Part shown: in pieces, positions 1 to 10,126 of the stretch
Layout of the letters: each line of letters starts with the position of its first letter
Numbering within the stretch: the first letter of the stretch is position 1
DNA from: Symbiodinium natans
Taxonomy: Eukaryota > Sar > Dinophyceae > Suessiales > Symbiodiniaceae
Assembly: GCA_905221605.1 (NCBI GenBank)
Contig: CAJNDS010002730.1
Location: 83,501 to 147,500 of the forward strand
Length of the DNA stretch: 64,000 bases
Direction: 5' to 3'
Program-made: the position numbers and the translations under genes
Notes under the pieces: model-generated
The model's input: only the letters and a program-made list of their open reading frames with translations
Database searches by the model: none
Told to the model about the DNA's origin: nothing

Positions 1-25
1 TCCCCCTCCCCCGTGACCCTGTGGG

Positions 26-115
26 GTGAGGTGGTGGTTCAGGGTTCAGGGTTTAGGGTTTAGGGTTCAGGGTTTAGGGTTCAGGTCACTCAACCGAGAG
101 AGCGCAACTCTCACA
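26..115 (+). repeat. Telomere-like TTTAGGG/TTCAGGG stretch at window start
   Basis: About six units. The following 115-200 holds a GCGCAACxCTCACAAAACACGGGTTGTGCCGAGGGT unit twice (about 56 bp apart). Confidence 0.85.
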
Positions 116-1427
116 AAACACGGGTTGTGCCGAGGGTCCCTCAACCGAAGGCGCAACACTCACAAAACACGGGTTGTGCCGAGGGTGTGCTCACAATCGG
201 CCCCACCCCCCTCCCCCCCCCCTACCTGACCAGAGGGGGGGGCCGGACACGCCAGACGCCGGACCATATATATACGCGCAGTTCGTTTTTCTTTCTTCTT
301 CTTTTCGTCTTCTGCAGGTTTGGGAGGGGATTTTGGGGGAGGTGGATCCCTGGTCCGACGCTCCCTGGGGGTTGGGGGGGGTTCATGCTTACCGTTTGGG
401 GCTTAGGGGTTGAGGCCTTCGGACCTTACATTTTTTTCATGCCATTTGGCCTGCAACGCTTAGGGTTTAGGGGTTCAGCGGTTTGGGTTCAGAGGGTTAT
501 ATAGAGTAGGGGTTCGGGTTTAGGGTTTATCTAGGGTTTAGGGTTCGTCAGACCAACCTGCGCCGGCCAGTACCCCGCAGGCCGCGCGCCGTGAGCCCCA
601 AGCTCTCCCAACCCTGAACCCGAAGCCCAAAAGTCCCCGAGAGCCCTAAACTCCTAAAGCTTTGGCCCGCGCTTGCCACAACGAGCGCCTGCCCCTTCCT
701 CCCCCCAAAAACATAATGAAATAAATAAAAGAAGCGAAACCCAAAAAAAGAGCAAGGATGCAAAGCAACAAAAACTCAAGCTCTCGGGGGTGCCAGCTCT
801 CCTGAGGTGCACTTCGACTCCCACCTGGATACCTTCCCGCCCATGCGCCTCTTCGGGGGGCCGTTTTCTCTCTTCTCCGGAGTCACCGAAGGGTTCTCCT
901 AAGGGGGTTTCGGGTTGAGGGTGCAGTTGTGTGATAAGGGTTCTCACAAGGGAGGGGGCGCAGGGTTCTAAAGGAGGGTGTGTTATATCGCAAAACCCTT
1001 TATACGCCCTACATGTGGCAAGTCTGTAGCCTCAAACCAACCCTAAACCCCAAACCCTAAACCCACCCTAAACCCGAAACCCTAGACCCTAAATCAACAG
1101 ACCTCCTGAAAGAGTGAGGTACGGCCAGCAGGTGTGGCACGGGGCGCCCTTTCGAAATTGCTGGGAGGAGGGGCTCCTGGCCAAGGACCCCAAAGAAAGA
1201 GGGTTAGGGTTGGCGGGGCGGTTTAAACGGAGGGCCTATTTTTTGGGGTCTTTTTTTTTTTTTGGGCTTTTTTTTTTTTTTTTTGATTTTCTTGGTTTTT
1301 CCTAAGAAAACCACCATTCCCTCCATATTTTTAAAGGATTTGATGCATTTTCGTGGTTTTTTGGTACGAAAAACAGTAATTTCTCTGTGGTTTCATAGGA
1401 AAGCGTTATTTCTGGTACGTTTTAGAA

Positions 1428-1580
1428 GGAAAGAAGGAAAGAAAGGAAGGAAGGAAGGATGAAAGAAAGGAAGAAAACAAGGAAGGAAGGAAGGAAGGAA
1501 GGAGGGAAGGAAGAAAGGAAGGAAACAAGGAAGGAAGAAAGGAAGGAAGAAAGGAAGGAAGCAAGGAAGGAAGAAAGGAA
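1428..1580 (+). repeat. (GGAA)n tract inside element copy 1
   Basis: About 150 bp of GGAA/GAAA units with GGAAACAA interruptions. The same tract sits at the same place in copy 2. Confidence 0.95.
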
Positions 1581-1584
1581 GCGT

Positions 1585-3365
1585 GCTTCGAAGCCCAAGA
1601 AACTAGTTGAAAAACATCGTGTGAGCATTGTGTTTGCAAATGGGGGGGGCTGCGCCCCCCCCAACCCCCCCGCTTTTTTTGTTTTTTTTTTAAGCCGTGC
1701 AGAGCGTGCGTGCTTCAAAGCCCAAGAAACTTGTTGACACCCATCATGTGAGCAGGGTGTTTGCAAATGGGGGGGGGGCTGCGCCCCCCCCAACCCCCCC
1801 CGCTTCTTTTAAGCCGTACCAAGCGTGCTTCAAAGCCCAAGAAACTAGTTGAAAAACATCGTGTGAGCATTGTGTTTGCAAATTGGGGGGGGGGCTGGCG
1901 CCCCCCGCTTTTTTTAAGCTGTGCAGAGCGTGCTTCAAAGCCCAAGAAACTTGTTGACACCCATCATGTGAGCATGGTGTTTGCAAATGGGGGGGGGGCT
2001 GCGCCCCCCCCAACCCCCCCACCGCTTTTTTAAGCCGTACCAAGCGTGCTTCAAAGCCCACGAAATTTGTTGACACCCATCATGTGAGCAGGGTGTTTGC
2101 AAATGGGGGGGGCCTGCGCCCAAGAAACTAGTTGAAAACATCGTGTGAGCATTGGGTTTTGCAAATGGGGGGGGCTGCGCCCCCCCCAACCCCCCCGCTT
2201 TTTTTCAGCCGAAGCCCAAGAAACTAGTTGAAACCCATCATGTGAGCAGGGTGTTTGCCACCCCCCCCCAACCCCCCCCTTGCTTCTTTTAAGCCGTACC
2301 AAGCGTGCTTCAAAGCCCAAGAAACTAGTTGAAAAGCATCGTGTGAGCATTGTGTTTGCAAATGGGGGGGGCTGCGCCCCCCCCAACCCCCCCGCTTTTT
2401 TTTTAAGCCGTGCAGAGCGCGCTTCAAAGCCCAAGAAACTTGTTGACACCCATCATGTGAGCAGGGTGTTTGCAAATGGGGGGGGGCTGCGACCCCCCCC
2501 AACCCCCCCCGCTTCTTTTAAGCCGTACCAAGCGTGCTTCCCAACCCAAGAAACTAGTTGAAAAACATCGTGTGAGCATTGCAAATGGGGGGGGCTGCGC
2601 CCCCCCCAACCCCCCCGCTTCTTTTAAGCTGTACCAAGCGTGCTTCAAAGCCCAAGAAACTAGTTGAAAAACATCGTGTGTGCATTGTGTTTGCAAATGG
2701 GGGGGGGCTGCGCCCCCCCCAACCCCCCCGCTTTTTTTAAGCCGTGCAGAGCGTGCTTCAAAGCCCAAGAAACTTGTTGACACCCATCATGTGAGCAGGG
2801 TGTTTGCAAATGGGGGGGGGGGCTGCGTCCCCCCCCAACACCCCCCGCTTCTTTTAAGCCGTACCAAGCGTGCTTCAAAGCCCGAGAAACTAGTTGAAAA
2901 AAAAGTATGAATCCGATGAAAATATAGAGGGAATGATAGAAACCAAGAAAACGAACCAAATAGGGTTTTCCCTAGGACAAACAAAGGAAAAGCAACGTAC
3001 GCTTTGTTTGACGAAATCCGTCCAAAATGTAATCAGAAGAGGGTTTCCTTAGGAAAAACGAACGAAAACCTCGTTTTTTTCAAGCCGTGCAGAGCGTGCT
3101 TCAAAGCCCAAGAAACTTGTTGACACCCGTCATGTGAGCAGGGTGTTTGCAAATGGGGGGGGTTTTCCCCCAACCCCCCCCCCCCTTCTTTTAAGTCGTA
3201 CCAAGCGTGCTTCAAAGCCCAAGAAACTAGTTGAAAAAACATCGTGTGAGCATTGTGTTTGCTAATGGGAGGGGGGGGCTGCGCCCCCCCCCAACCTCCC
3301 CGCTCTGTTTTTTTTGAGGCCGTGCAGAGCGTGCTTCAAAGCCGAAGAGGTGTTTGCAAGTGGGG
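1585..3365 (+). repeat. Alternating A/B hairpin satellite, array 1
   Basis: Units of about 105-120 bp. Type A has GTGCAGAGCG and TTGTTGACACCCATCATGTG; type B has GTACCAAGCG and TAGTTGAAAAACATCGTGTG. They mostly alternate. Each carries a G-run, CTGC, then a C-run (stem GGGGGGG/CCCCCCC). Some units are truncated, and 2890-3070 holds a short insertion of the CCGTCCAAAATGTAA unit. Confidence 0.92.
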
Positions 3366-3387
3366 GGGCTACGCCCCCCCAGCCCCC

Positions 3388-3600
3388 CCCCAGGATATCT
3401 GTCCAAAATGAAAGCAAAATAGGGTTTTCCCCCTAGGAAAAACCAAGGAAAACCTAAGGGAAATTACAGGAAATCCGTCCAAAATGTAAAAAAATAGGTT
3501 TTTCCCTATGAAAAACCAACGAAAACCTAAGGGAAATGACAGAAAATCCGTCCAAAATGTAAGGAAAGTAGGGTTTTTCCTAGAGAAAACCAAGAAAATC
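3388..3600 (+). repeat. ~70-bp subterminal tandem repeat in element copy 1
   Basis: Three units with GTCCAAAATG, AGGGTTTT(C)CC, CCTAGGAAAAACCAA and GAAAACCTAAGGGAAAT. Confidence 0.85.
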
Positions 3601-3666
3601 GACCAAAAAGAAAAAAAAGGCCAAAAAAAAAAAAAGACCCCAAAAAAAACTCCACCCGGTTTAAAC

Positions 3667-4190
3667 CCTTTCTGTACCTTGTATAGTCCCTGTATGCCAT
3701 CAGTAGCCCCTGAATGACCCCTAAAGAACTCCTAAGGGTCCTTCCTGTAGTGCCTTGAGTCCAGGGTACTATTTCACAGTAATCGGCTATTGCGCACAAT
3801 GACATTTTCCATGATCATTACTCATATAAGAGCAAACAACCATGGCAAGAAGGGGCTTCGCTGTGTGAGTTGGGGGCGCTCGGATTCCGATTTCTTTTTT
3901 TCGGAAAGGGGGGGGAAGGGCTTTGCTCAAGGCTTTGAGTTTCGGGGAACTGCCGGGGTTTCTGTTGCTTTCGCAGCTGTTTTCAGGGCTTTGCGGTTGC
4001 GCTGGCTAGTGTGCTTCTGCTTCTGGGCTTTGGACGGGACATGCCCCAAGATGTCGGACGAGGCTTGTGGGGCTTCATGTGCTTATTGGGATTATATACG
4101 TACATGTGCATTCTTCGTACCAATCATCAAGAAGACCCTGCCGATACTTACGAGCATCTTTCGGAGGGCCTCAACCCTGAACCAATGAAC
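3667..4190. other. Unique stretch, nothing firm
   Basis: Non-repetitive. A + frame of 132 codons (3790-4188) and an overlapping one are open, but lack splice context or recognisable domains. Left uncalled. Confidence 0.4.
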
Positions 4191-4239
4191 CCGACACCGT
4201 CAACCCTCAACTCGAGACGCCCCAAGCTCAACCCTCAGC

Positions 4240-4332
4240 CCTGAACCTTAAGCCCTAAGCCCTAAGCCCTGAGCCCTAAGCCCTAAACCCTAAACCCTAA
4301 ACCCTAAACCCAAAACCCAAAACCCTATAAGC
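4240..4332 (-). repeat. Telomere-like CCCTAAG/CCCTAAA stretch
   Basis: About 12 units. Confidence 0.92.
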
Positions 4333-4365
4333 CTTAAGCCCTCTCAACCTTTGGGTTGGGGAGAA

Positions 4366-4490
4366 GAGGACGGCTCCACCCACGTTGGCATCCGGGCGAC
4401 GACGTACTCGGCAGAGGAGCCTCAGTCTGAACCTTCCGAGGAAAATCTGTTTGTTCGAGGAAGCGCCGGCCCAAATTTTGGGCCAACGAA
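4366..4490 (+). CDS. Exon-like island (acidic)
   Basis: Frame reads EDGSTHVGIRATTYSAEEPQ then SEPSEENLFVRGSAGPNFG. It follows a CCCTAAA array and precedes a poly-C/poly-A tract. Ends approximate; no family recognised. Confidence 0.3.
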
Positions 4491-4627
4491 GTCCACCGAA
4501 CCAACAAATCTCAGTCCTACACCTGAACCCCAACCCCCGCCCCCCCCCCCCCCCCCCAAAAAAAAAAAAAAAAACATTAGACGCCCCAAAAACTCAAACC
4601 CCCTGGGCCCAAGAAGGCCTTCAAAAG

Positions 4628-4699
4628 GCGAATTGCAAGCGCCGCGCAGGACTTTCACGACTCCGAGGCCATGGGCATCGCGACGTTGACGGCCGAGGA
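4628..4699 (+). CDS. Exon-like island
   Basis: After TCAAAAG the frame reads RIASAAQDFHDSEAMGIATL then TAEE. The 3' edge passes directly into GCTTAGGGTTTAGGG, a possible GC donor fused to a telomere-like array. Confidence 0.4.
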
Positions 4700-4819
4700 G
4701 CTTAGGGTTTAGGGTGAGGGTGTGAGATTGCCGTTGGTGTTCACAAGACGGTGGAACAACGGGGGAAAACGACCGGTAGGAAGGGACCTCGTCGGTGGAT
4801 TACTTGAGTTTAGAGGCAG

Positions 4820-4880
4820 CAAGACCTCAACAAGGAAGAGCACGCGCCGAGGACGTGCATGAGCGAGGGGTTCCGGCCTG
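4820..4880 (+). CDS. Exon-like island, weak
   Basis: After AGAGGCAG the frame reads QQDLNKEEHAPRTCMSEG. The donor is unclear. Confidence 0.2.
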
Positions 4881-5090
4881 TGTGGAGGCGGGGTTCTCAG
4901 TATTGGACTTTGGTTCAGGGCTCACCCTAAACTAAACCCTAAACCCTGAACCCTAAGAATCCTAGAAACCCCAAATCCCTACTGACCTCGACACTCAACC
5001 CTAAAAACCTCCAAACTCCCTGAACCCTAGGCCGCAGGCCCTCCGCCAACCCGAAGTCCCCCCACACTTGCACTCCTTCTCGGATTCCAG

Positions 5091-5161
5091 CGCTCCTTCT
5101 TCTCGGCCACAACCAAAGGCGACCTTTCGGGCACCCAATTCTACGACCGCAAGAACGAGCT
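5091..5161 (+). CDS. Exon-like island
   Basis: After TCGGATTCCAG the frame reads RSFFSATTKGDLSGTQFYDR then KNEL, ending at a GT. It is followed by a CCCTAAAA array. May belong with the hydrophobic exon at 5468. Confidence 0.4.
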
Positions 5162-5175
5162 GTCTTCTTCGCCCT

Positions 5176-5328
5176 CCCTAAAACCCTAAAACCCTAAAAC
5201 CCTAAAACCCTAAAACCCTAAAATCCTAACACCCTAACACCCTAAAGCCCTAAAACCCTAAAACCCTAAAACCCTAAAGCCCTAAAACCCCAAAAACCCT
5301 AAACCCTAAACCCTAAACCCTAAACCCT
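5176..5328 (-). repeat. Telomere-like variant CCCTAAAA
   Basis: About 15 units of the 8-bp CCCTAAAA form, then four CCCTAAA. Confidence 0.95.
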
Positions 5329-5467
5329 GCCATGTCCTGCTCCTAAAGACCATGAAGCCAATCCTGAGGCTTGGGTCTCCGGGTCTACACTTTTTTTTTC
5401 TAGGTTCAGCATTGACCTGAACGGAAATTCTTCTCCTCATCCGTCAACTTCTTGTGGACCTCTTGAG

Positions 5468-5603
5468 TGGGCCGCCCTAACACTGGCACTGTTCGGTGGT
5501 GTGTTCAGCTTCACTCGGCGCCGCTTCGACATGTTCTTGGCCGTCTCTGTGGCGGTGCAGGCGACCTGCTTCGACAAAAACCAGTTCCACCCATGGCACC
5601 TCC
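5468..5603 (+). CDS. Exon-like island with membrane-like segment
   Basis: 45 codons after CTCTTGAG, ending at GTACCAG. It reads WAALTLALFGGVFSF, then TRRRFDMFLAVSVAVQATCF and DKNQFHPWHL: a hydrophobic stretch, an Arg cluster and a second hydrophobic stretch. It looks like part of a polytopic membrane protein. Family not recognised. Confidence 0.45.
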
Positions 5604-5738
5604 GTACCAGATGGAAATGGGCGGGCGGGCTCTGGGCAGGGGGTTTACCGGGCCCTCGCCGCATCCTCTTGCTTCACGTCCTTCGGCGCCGCTTCTTGAC
5701 GGGCCGGCACTTTCCATTGTCCTTCCAGCCTTACTTGA

Positions 5739-5998
5739 GGAGTTCCTCTTGACAAAAGGGATGGATCAGACGCAAAGTGGCTCAAAGGTTCCTACTCGTC
5801 ACCTCTTGCAACAGCAGAAGAACACTGGCAGAGCTGGTTCTTCTTGCAGTACTGAAAGTAAATCGTGCCGAAATATCAGTCTGCAATTTCGACCTGCCTC
5901 GGCCAACTTCCACCTGGCTTCTACCCCGCCTGTGCCTCCACAGACAGGCGGTTTGGCGGCGGTGGCGCCGCTCTGGCAATGCCCCGGTCTACCTGTCA
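5739..5998 (+). pseudogene. Open segment interrupted by two stops
   Basis: One frame reads DGSDAKWLKGSYSSPLATAE then EHWQSWFFLQY, meets TGA (5853) and, two codons later, TAA, and continues as IVPKYQSAISTCLGQLPPGF. Either a decayed coding fragment or two exons around a small intron. No family recognised. Confidence 0.25.
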
Positions 5999-6645
5999 AT
6001 AGACACCCCGGCTGCATCTTCGGGCCGTGCCAGGGTTTTTCAGGGGTTATGTGAGGGTTCGAGCGTTCTCAAAAGGGGTTTTGGGGTTTCAGAGTTCAGG
6101 AGTGTTGGGGTTGAGGGTTCTTGAGAGCAGGCTCCGGAGGCTGTTTCGGGCTTGGGGGTGTTTTAGGGTGTCAGAGGGGGCCTTGCAGTGAATCGTGACC
6201 CCTAGAGCCCTCGAACCCGAAAGGTGAGGGGCGGTTCTCGGATCTTTGCTGTTCTGAAATTGAGACTACAGTGTCGTTAGAAGGGAGGGGGAGTTCATGA
6301 GCTTAGGCAGCCGCAGGGAGTAGTGGGTTACACACCTTCTTGAACCCCTGAAGGACCCTATAAGAGTCGAATTCTGGCTCCGGTCCCGACCCTTAGGACA
6401 TCGACGTGCTGGACCCCTCTGTGGCCCCGGGCACGGGGACCCCCGAGCCGCTGGGCAGCTTTCCCTCTTCAAAACACACGAAAGCAAAAAGGAGTCCCGT
6501 ATCTACTGATGCACCTTGGGGTGTTCCCACTTCTACTGACGGTCCTTAACAGGGATTATAGTACCCCCAATTAGAGGTCCACGACTTGCCAGGGAAGGCT
6601 CAGGGTTTCCAGTCCAGGTAGAGGGGTCGACAGTTGATCTTTAAG

Positions 6646-6742
6646 AAGCCGAAAAGAGAGCCGATTGGCAAAAGGTTCGGCGGACTTCTGGCGCACCAAC
6701 TGCTGCAGTTCATCCGGGGGCTGACACTTGGCCTGGATCGAG
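6646..6742 (+). CDS. Exon-like island
   Basis: After TCTTTAAG the frame reads KPKREPIGKRFGGLLAHQLL then QFIRGLTLGLDR, ending at a GT donor (CGAG|GTTGTG). The reverse strand is also open, which lowers certainty. Confidence 0.35.
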
Positions 6743-6897
6743 GTTGTGTGGGGCCTCAGGGAGCCCCCAGTTCCCATCTTTCGTCCTAACCTTTGGGGCT
6801 CTAGGGGTTCTAGGGTTTAGGGTTTAGTGGGGTTAACCCTAGACCTTCAGGGCTCGAGAAGTTCTAGGGCGGCCTCCCATTCAGGAAGGGCCTCCCC

Positions 6898-7112
6898 ATC
6901 GTGGGAGCCGACGTCGTCGAGGCTGAACTACCACAACCACTACCACTTCCTCTACCACTTTCCACTACCACTACCACTACCCCACTATCACTAGAACCAC
7001 TGGGAGGGCCAAAGCCTGAAAGCGCTAAAGTGCTTCTACTTGAAGGCCCCGTGCCCCAAGGGTCCGACCGTCGGTGCATCTTCTACGACAGGACGCCCGC
7101 TCCAAGCCTCTA
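6898..7112 (+). CDS. Exon-like island around an ACTACC microsatellite, weak
   Basis: Frame reads GADVVEAELPQPLP, a Pro-Leu/Thr stretch coded by (CCACTA)n at about 6937-6984, then LEGPVPQGSDRRCIFYDRT. Low-complexity; could be non-coding. Confidence 0.2.
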
Positions 7113-7294
7113 AGCCCTCGAAGCCCTCGAAGCCCTCCAAGCCTCCACAGTTGAACCTTGAATTCCCCCCGCAAAATGCCACCCTCAACCTTCAGAGCCT
7201 TAAAGCCAGGTTCGGCTCCTTTGAGCCCGAGGCCCAAGGCCTTCAACATGTTTTTCAGAGGGTGCGAAGGGTGTTTCCTAGAAACTGGGGGCAG

Positions 7295-7379
7295 CCTGGA
7301 GGTGGCGCCGGCCTACGACCATGCGGGGATCACGGCCATGGCCGCCGCCAACCTCCTCCTGGAAGAGACGTTTGGCGGG
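7295..7379 (+). CDS. Exon-like island
   Basis: After GGGGGCAG the frame reads LEVAPAYDHAGITAMAAANL then LLEETFGG. The GT donor at 7380 is the start of GTAGGGTTTAGGG, so the telomere-like array begins exactly at the splice site. Confidence 0.45.
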
Positions 7380-7457
7380 GTAGGGTTTAGGGTTCAGGGT
7401 TTAGGGTTTAGGGTTCAGGGTTTAGGGTTTAGGGTTTAGGGTTTAGGGTTTAGGGTG
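7380..7457 (+). repeat. Telomere-like array, TTTAGGG
   Basis: About eleven TTTAGGG/TTCAGGG units immediately after a candidate exon. Confidence 0.95.
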
Positions 7458-7610
7458 TGGGAGCAACCTGGTGGAATGGGCTTCCGAGCGGAGGCCGAAG
7501 GGTTGAGGCATGTGGCGAGCGATGCTTAAGAGTTTTCGAGGGAGTGTGAAGCATCCTTCTGAGAGTGTGCGACATTGAGACACCGTTTGAATCCCTAAAG
7601 CTCATGGACT

Positions 7611-7809
7611 CCCTCTCACCCTCACCCTCTCCCCCTCCCCCTCCCCCTCCCCCTCTCCCTCTCCCTCTCCTGCTGCCTCTGTTCTTCCTCTTGTTCTCTT
7701 GTTCTCCCTTGTGTTCTCTCTCTCTTGTTCTCTCTCTGCTTCTCTCTCTCTTGTTCTCTCTCTGCTTCTCTCTCTCTCTCTCTCGTTCTCTCTCTCTCTC
7801 TCTTTTGTG

Positions 7810-7840
<31 letters not shown>

Positions 7841-8154
7841 TTTCTCTCTCTTTCTCTCTCTTTCTCTCTCTTTCTCTCTCGTTCTCTCTCTTTCTCTCTC
7901 TTTCTCTCTCTTCTTCTCTCTTCTTCTCTCTTTTTCTCTCTTTTTCTCTCTTTTTCTCTCTTTTTCTCTCTTTCTCTCTTTCTCTCTCTTTCTCTCTTTC
8001 TCTCTTTGTCTCTTTGTCTCTTTCTCTCTTTCTCTCTTTCTCTCTCTTTCTCTCTCTTTCTCTCTCTTTCTCTCTCTTTCTCTCTCTTTCTCTCTCTTTC
8101 TCTCTCTTTCTCTCTCTTTCTCTCTCTTACTCTCTCTTTCTCTCTCTTTCTCTC

Positions 8155-8189
<35 letters not shown>

Positions 8190-8300
8190 CTCTCTTTCTC
8201 TCTTTCTCTCTTTCTCTCTTTCTCTCTCTTTCTCTCTCTTTCTCTCTCTTTCTCTCTCTTTCTCTCTTTCTCTCTTTTTCAAAATTCTCTCACTCTCTCT
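7611..8300 (+). repeat. ~690-bp pyrimidine tract, (CTCTCTCTTT)n
   Basis: Almost pure pyrimidine on the + strand. It begins CCCTCACC/CCCTCCC and becomes CTCTCTCTTT with 8-12 bp unit variation. Three frames stay open only because the repeat lacks stops (Ser/Leu/Phe). It ends just before CTTCTCCTTGCAAG, a good 3' splice site. Confidence 0.95.
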
Positions 8301-8323
8301 CTCCCCCATCTTCTCCTTGCAAG

Positions 8324-8406
8324 TCCTTGGCAGTTCATTCCAAAACCTGCCCTGTTTACAAGCTTCCTGGACGAAAACCCCTCTGTCTGAACATCTGAAC
8401 CTCTAA
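8324..8406 (+). CDS. Candidate last exon after the pyrimidine tract
   Basis: After CTTGCAAG the frame reads LGSSFQNLPCLQASWTKTPL then SEHLNL and a stop. It sits directly after the long pyrimidine tract. Confidence 0.35.
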
Positions 8407-8434
8407 TCAGCTTCGATTTGGTGTTAGGCTGTAG

Positions 8435-8594
8435 GCTCTGCGCTTTCATGGGCCCCCCTGAAACTGTTTGGGTTTTTGCGACATCGGAACGGCCGTCGGT
8501 GGCCAAAAACCCGAGCAGTCGATGGCTCAGGATCGCGCTCATCAGCAGCTGCATGGACTCTGACGGGATGGAGACCCCAAGGGCCCCCATTTGA
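8435..8594 (+). CDS. Candidate last exon
   Basis: After GGCTGTAG the frame is open for 52 codons to a stop at 8592. It includes CAFMGPPETVWVFATSERPS and ISSCMDSDGMETPRAPI. It may be an alternative to the exon at 8324. No family recognised. Confidence 0.35.
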
Positions 8595-8966
8595 AGGGCC
8601 TACTTGGAGGTTCATGCCGGGTACTTCTACCCTCTAAGTAGGCATAAGTGGACTCATAATTGAGGTTACAAGTACCCACGCACCTCCAAGCAAGCGCCGA
8701 ACGCTTGTAGCCCTCCCCAGCCCCAACCTCCTCAGAGCTCCAACACACTCAGTTGGGGCCATCGGTTCGCATCTCGCTGCCTCTGCCTGCGGCAACAAAA
8801 GTCGCGCAAACGCCCACGGGGGCAGCTACGCAGCTCCCGAAGTAGCCACTGCAATCCATAAACAGCTCAACACCTTCTTTGACAGTGGCGGCAGGGCCTC
8901 GCTCCTATTCTGCTACAGACGACCCCGTCACAAGTCAAATTCAGTTGTATTCTTTCCTCTTGATGG
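8595..8966. other. Non-repetitive stretch, nothing identified
   Basis: Mixed-composition sequence without telomere-like units. Short frames on both strands; none convincing. Confidence 0.5.
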
Positions 8967-9078
8967 CTTTGTGGTACTTTACTGTAACTTTAGATCCTTA
9001 CCTTTTTTGGGTTTATTGGGTTTCTTCTTAAGGCAGCTAAAAGTTTAGTTTATAGCTACCCTCCTGAGTGCAGCCAAG
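8967..9078 (+). repeat. 112-bp dispersed repeat, copy 1
   Basis: Begins CTTTGTGGTACTTT and ends GCAGCCAAG. Inside are GTAACTTTAGATCCTTA, CTTAAGGCAGCTAAAA and TAGCTACCCT. Further copies start at 13699, 31856 and 33922, with a 3' fragment at 51405. No inverted ends; perhaps a SINE-like family. Confidence 0.85.
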
Positions 9079-9407
9079 ATGGATTCGGGTGTGCCCCCCT
9101 TCTTTTGCTGGTCAAAATACTTGTTTCCCCAACCCTTCGGCTTTTCGAATGCAGTGATTAAGAAGGTAGCTGTGAATGACCCTCTTGCTGGAAATCATCC
9201 GTGACAGCTACGCTGCGGATTACGATTTCGTAAATGTATCGAAGATGCCTGTTGAGGATCGAATTTGGGGATAGTAGATGGGGCAGGGAACATTATGGAT
9301 CCACGTGCATATTGCATTGAGCCGCATTTAGCCTCCTGTTTCATAAGCGATATGTCTTGATCTATATAGATACGTTTTTGTATTGATATTCAACAGGGAA
9401 GTTAAAC
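9079..9407. other. Non-repetitive stretch, nothing identified
   Basis: AT-richer than its surroundings. No reading frame, RNA gene or repeat recognised. Confidence 0.5.
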
Positions 9408-9459
9408 ATGTACACTGCCAAATATGAATTACTCAGATGCCCCCCACACGCAGCATTTC

Positions 9460-9640
9460 CTGCCCCGAATATCCCCAGATTCCCTGGAGTGCCCAACCCC
9501 AGAGTATCCCCTGACAATCCCTGGAGTGTGCCCACAATCCCTGAGTGCCCAACCCCAGACTATGCCAACATCTGGAGTGCCCAGCCCCAGTATGCCCAGA
9601 GAACCCCTCGAGTGCCCAACCCCAAAGTAGGACGGCCTAC
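9460..9640 (+). repeat. Degenerate ~30-bp tandem repeat
   Basis: Repeats of GGAGTGCCCAACCCCAGA with variable spacing. The resulting open frames are Pro-rich and probably not genes. Confidence 0.6.
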
Positions 9641-10126
9641 CCAAATCTGTAGGAGCTACAGCGTCATATACACATACATATATATATATATGTATGTACA
9701 CCTGTATGTATATGAAACAGATGACTCTAGGCTCTCTTGTTTTCTTGGCAAGTCACACTTCTTCGTCCTGAACGCCGTTCTCTCACACATAGCTAGGCAA
9801 AGTGGTCTGTCGATCTGTGGGCTAGAAAGCAACACAGTAGGAGCATATCATTGGGAGTCGGGTGTCATGTCGTCTAAGTTGTCCCAGGTCCGCTGTCCTT
9901 CAGTATGTCGCAGCGTTCTCACCCCTCTTCACTTTTTGAACGGAACGAAAAAAACCCTAAACCCTCAACCCTAAACCCTAAACCCCAAACTCTAAACCCT
10001 GTTCTGAAAGCGTTCTTGTAGTACAGGTTTCAGGTTTCAGGAGGTCCGAGAGCAGACTTTTTTCTCGGATCTCGGATTCCGGGCTTCCTTTGACCTGCTC
10101 TCTCCCTTCTTACTTCATATCGACAG

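Larger units (their letters stand above)
1229..3657. mobile_element. 2.4-kb non-autonomous element with inverted ends and a hairpin satellite (copy 1)
   Basis: Left end GGAGGGCCTATTTTTTGGGG..., with GATTTTCTTGGTTTT further in, is repeated inverted at the right end (AAAACCAAGAAAATCGACC ... CTCCACCC), giving imperfect terminal inverted repeats of about 100 bp. GGTTTAAAC flanks both sides (1220-1228, 3658-3666), a likely 9-bp target duplication. Inside, in order: conserved AT-rich arm, a (GGAA)n tract, ~15 hairpin-satellite units, and ~70-bp units with CCGTCCAAAATGTAA. No transposase frame. The same order recurs at 53590-56133. Confidence 0.85.

Noticed and set aside
1406-3242. Many overlapping frames on both strands in the hairpin satellite
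   Set aside because: They repeat with the satellite unit and exist in several frames at once; no start, domain or codon bias.
7565-8406. Ser/Leu/Phe-rich frames of 220-277 codons
   Set aside because: Produced by the stop-free CTCTCTCTTT repeat in all three frames.
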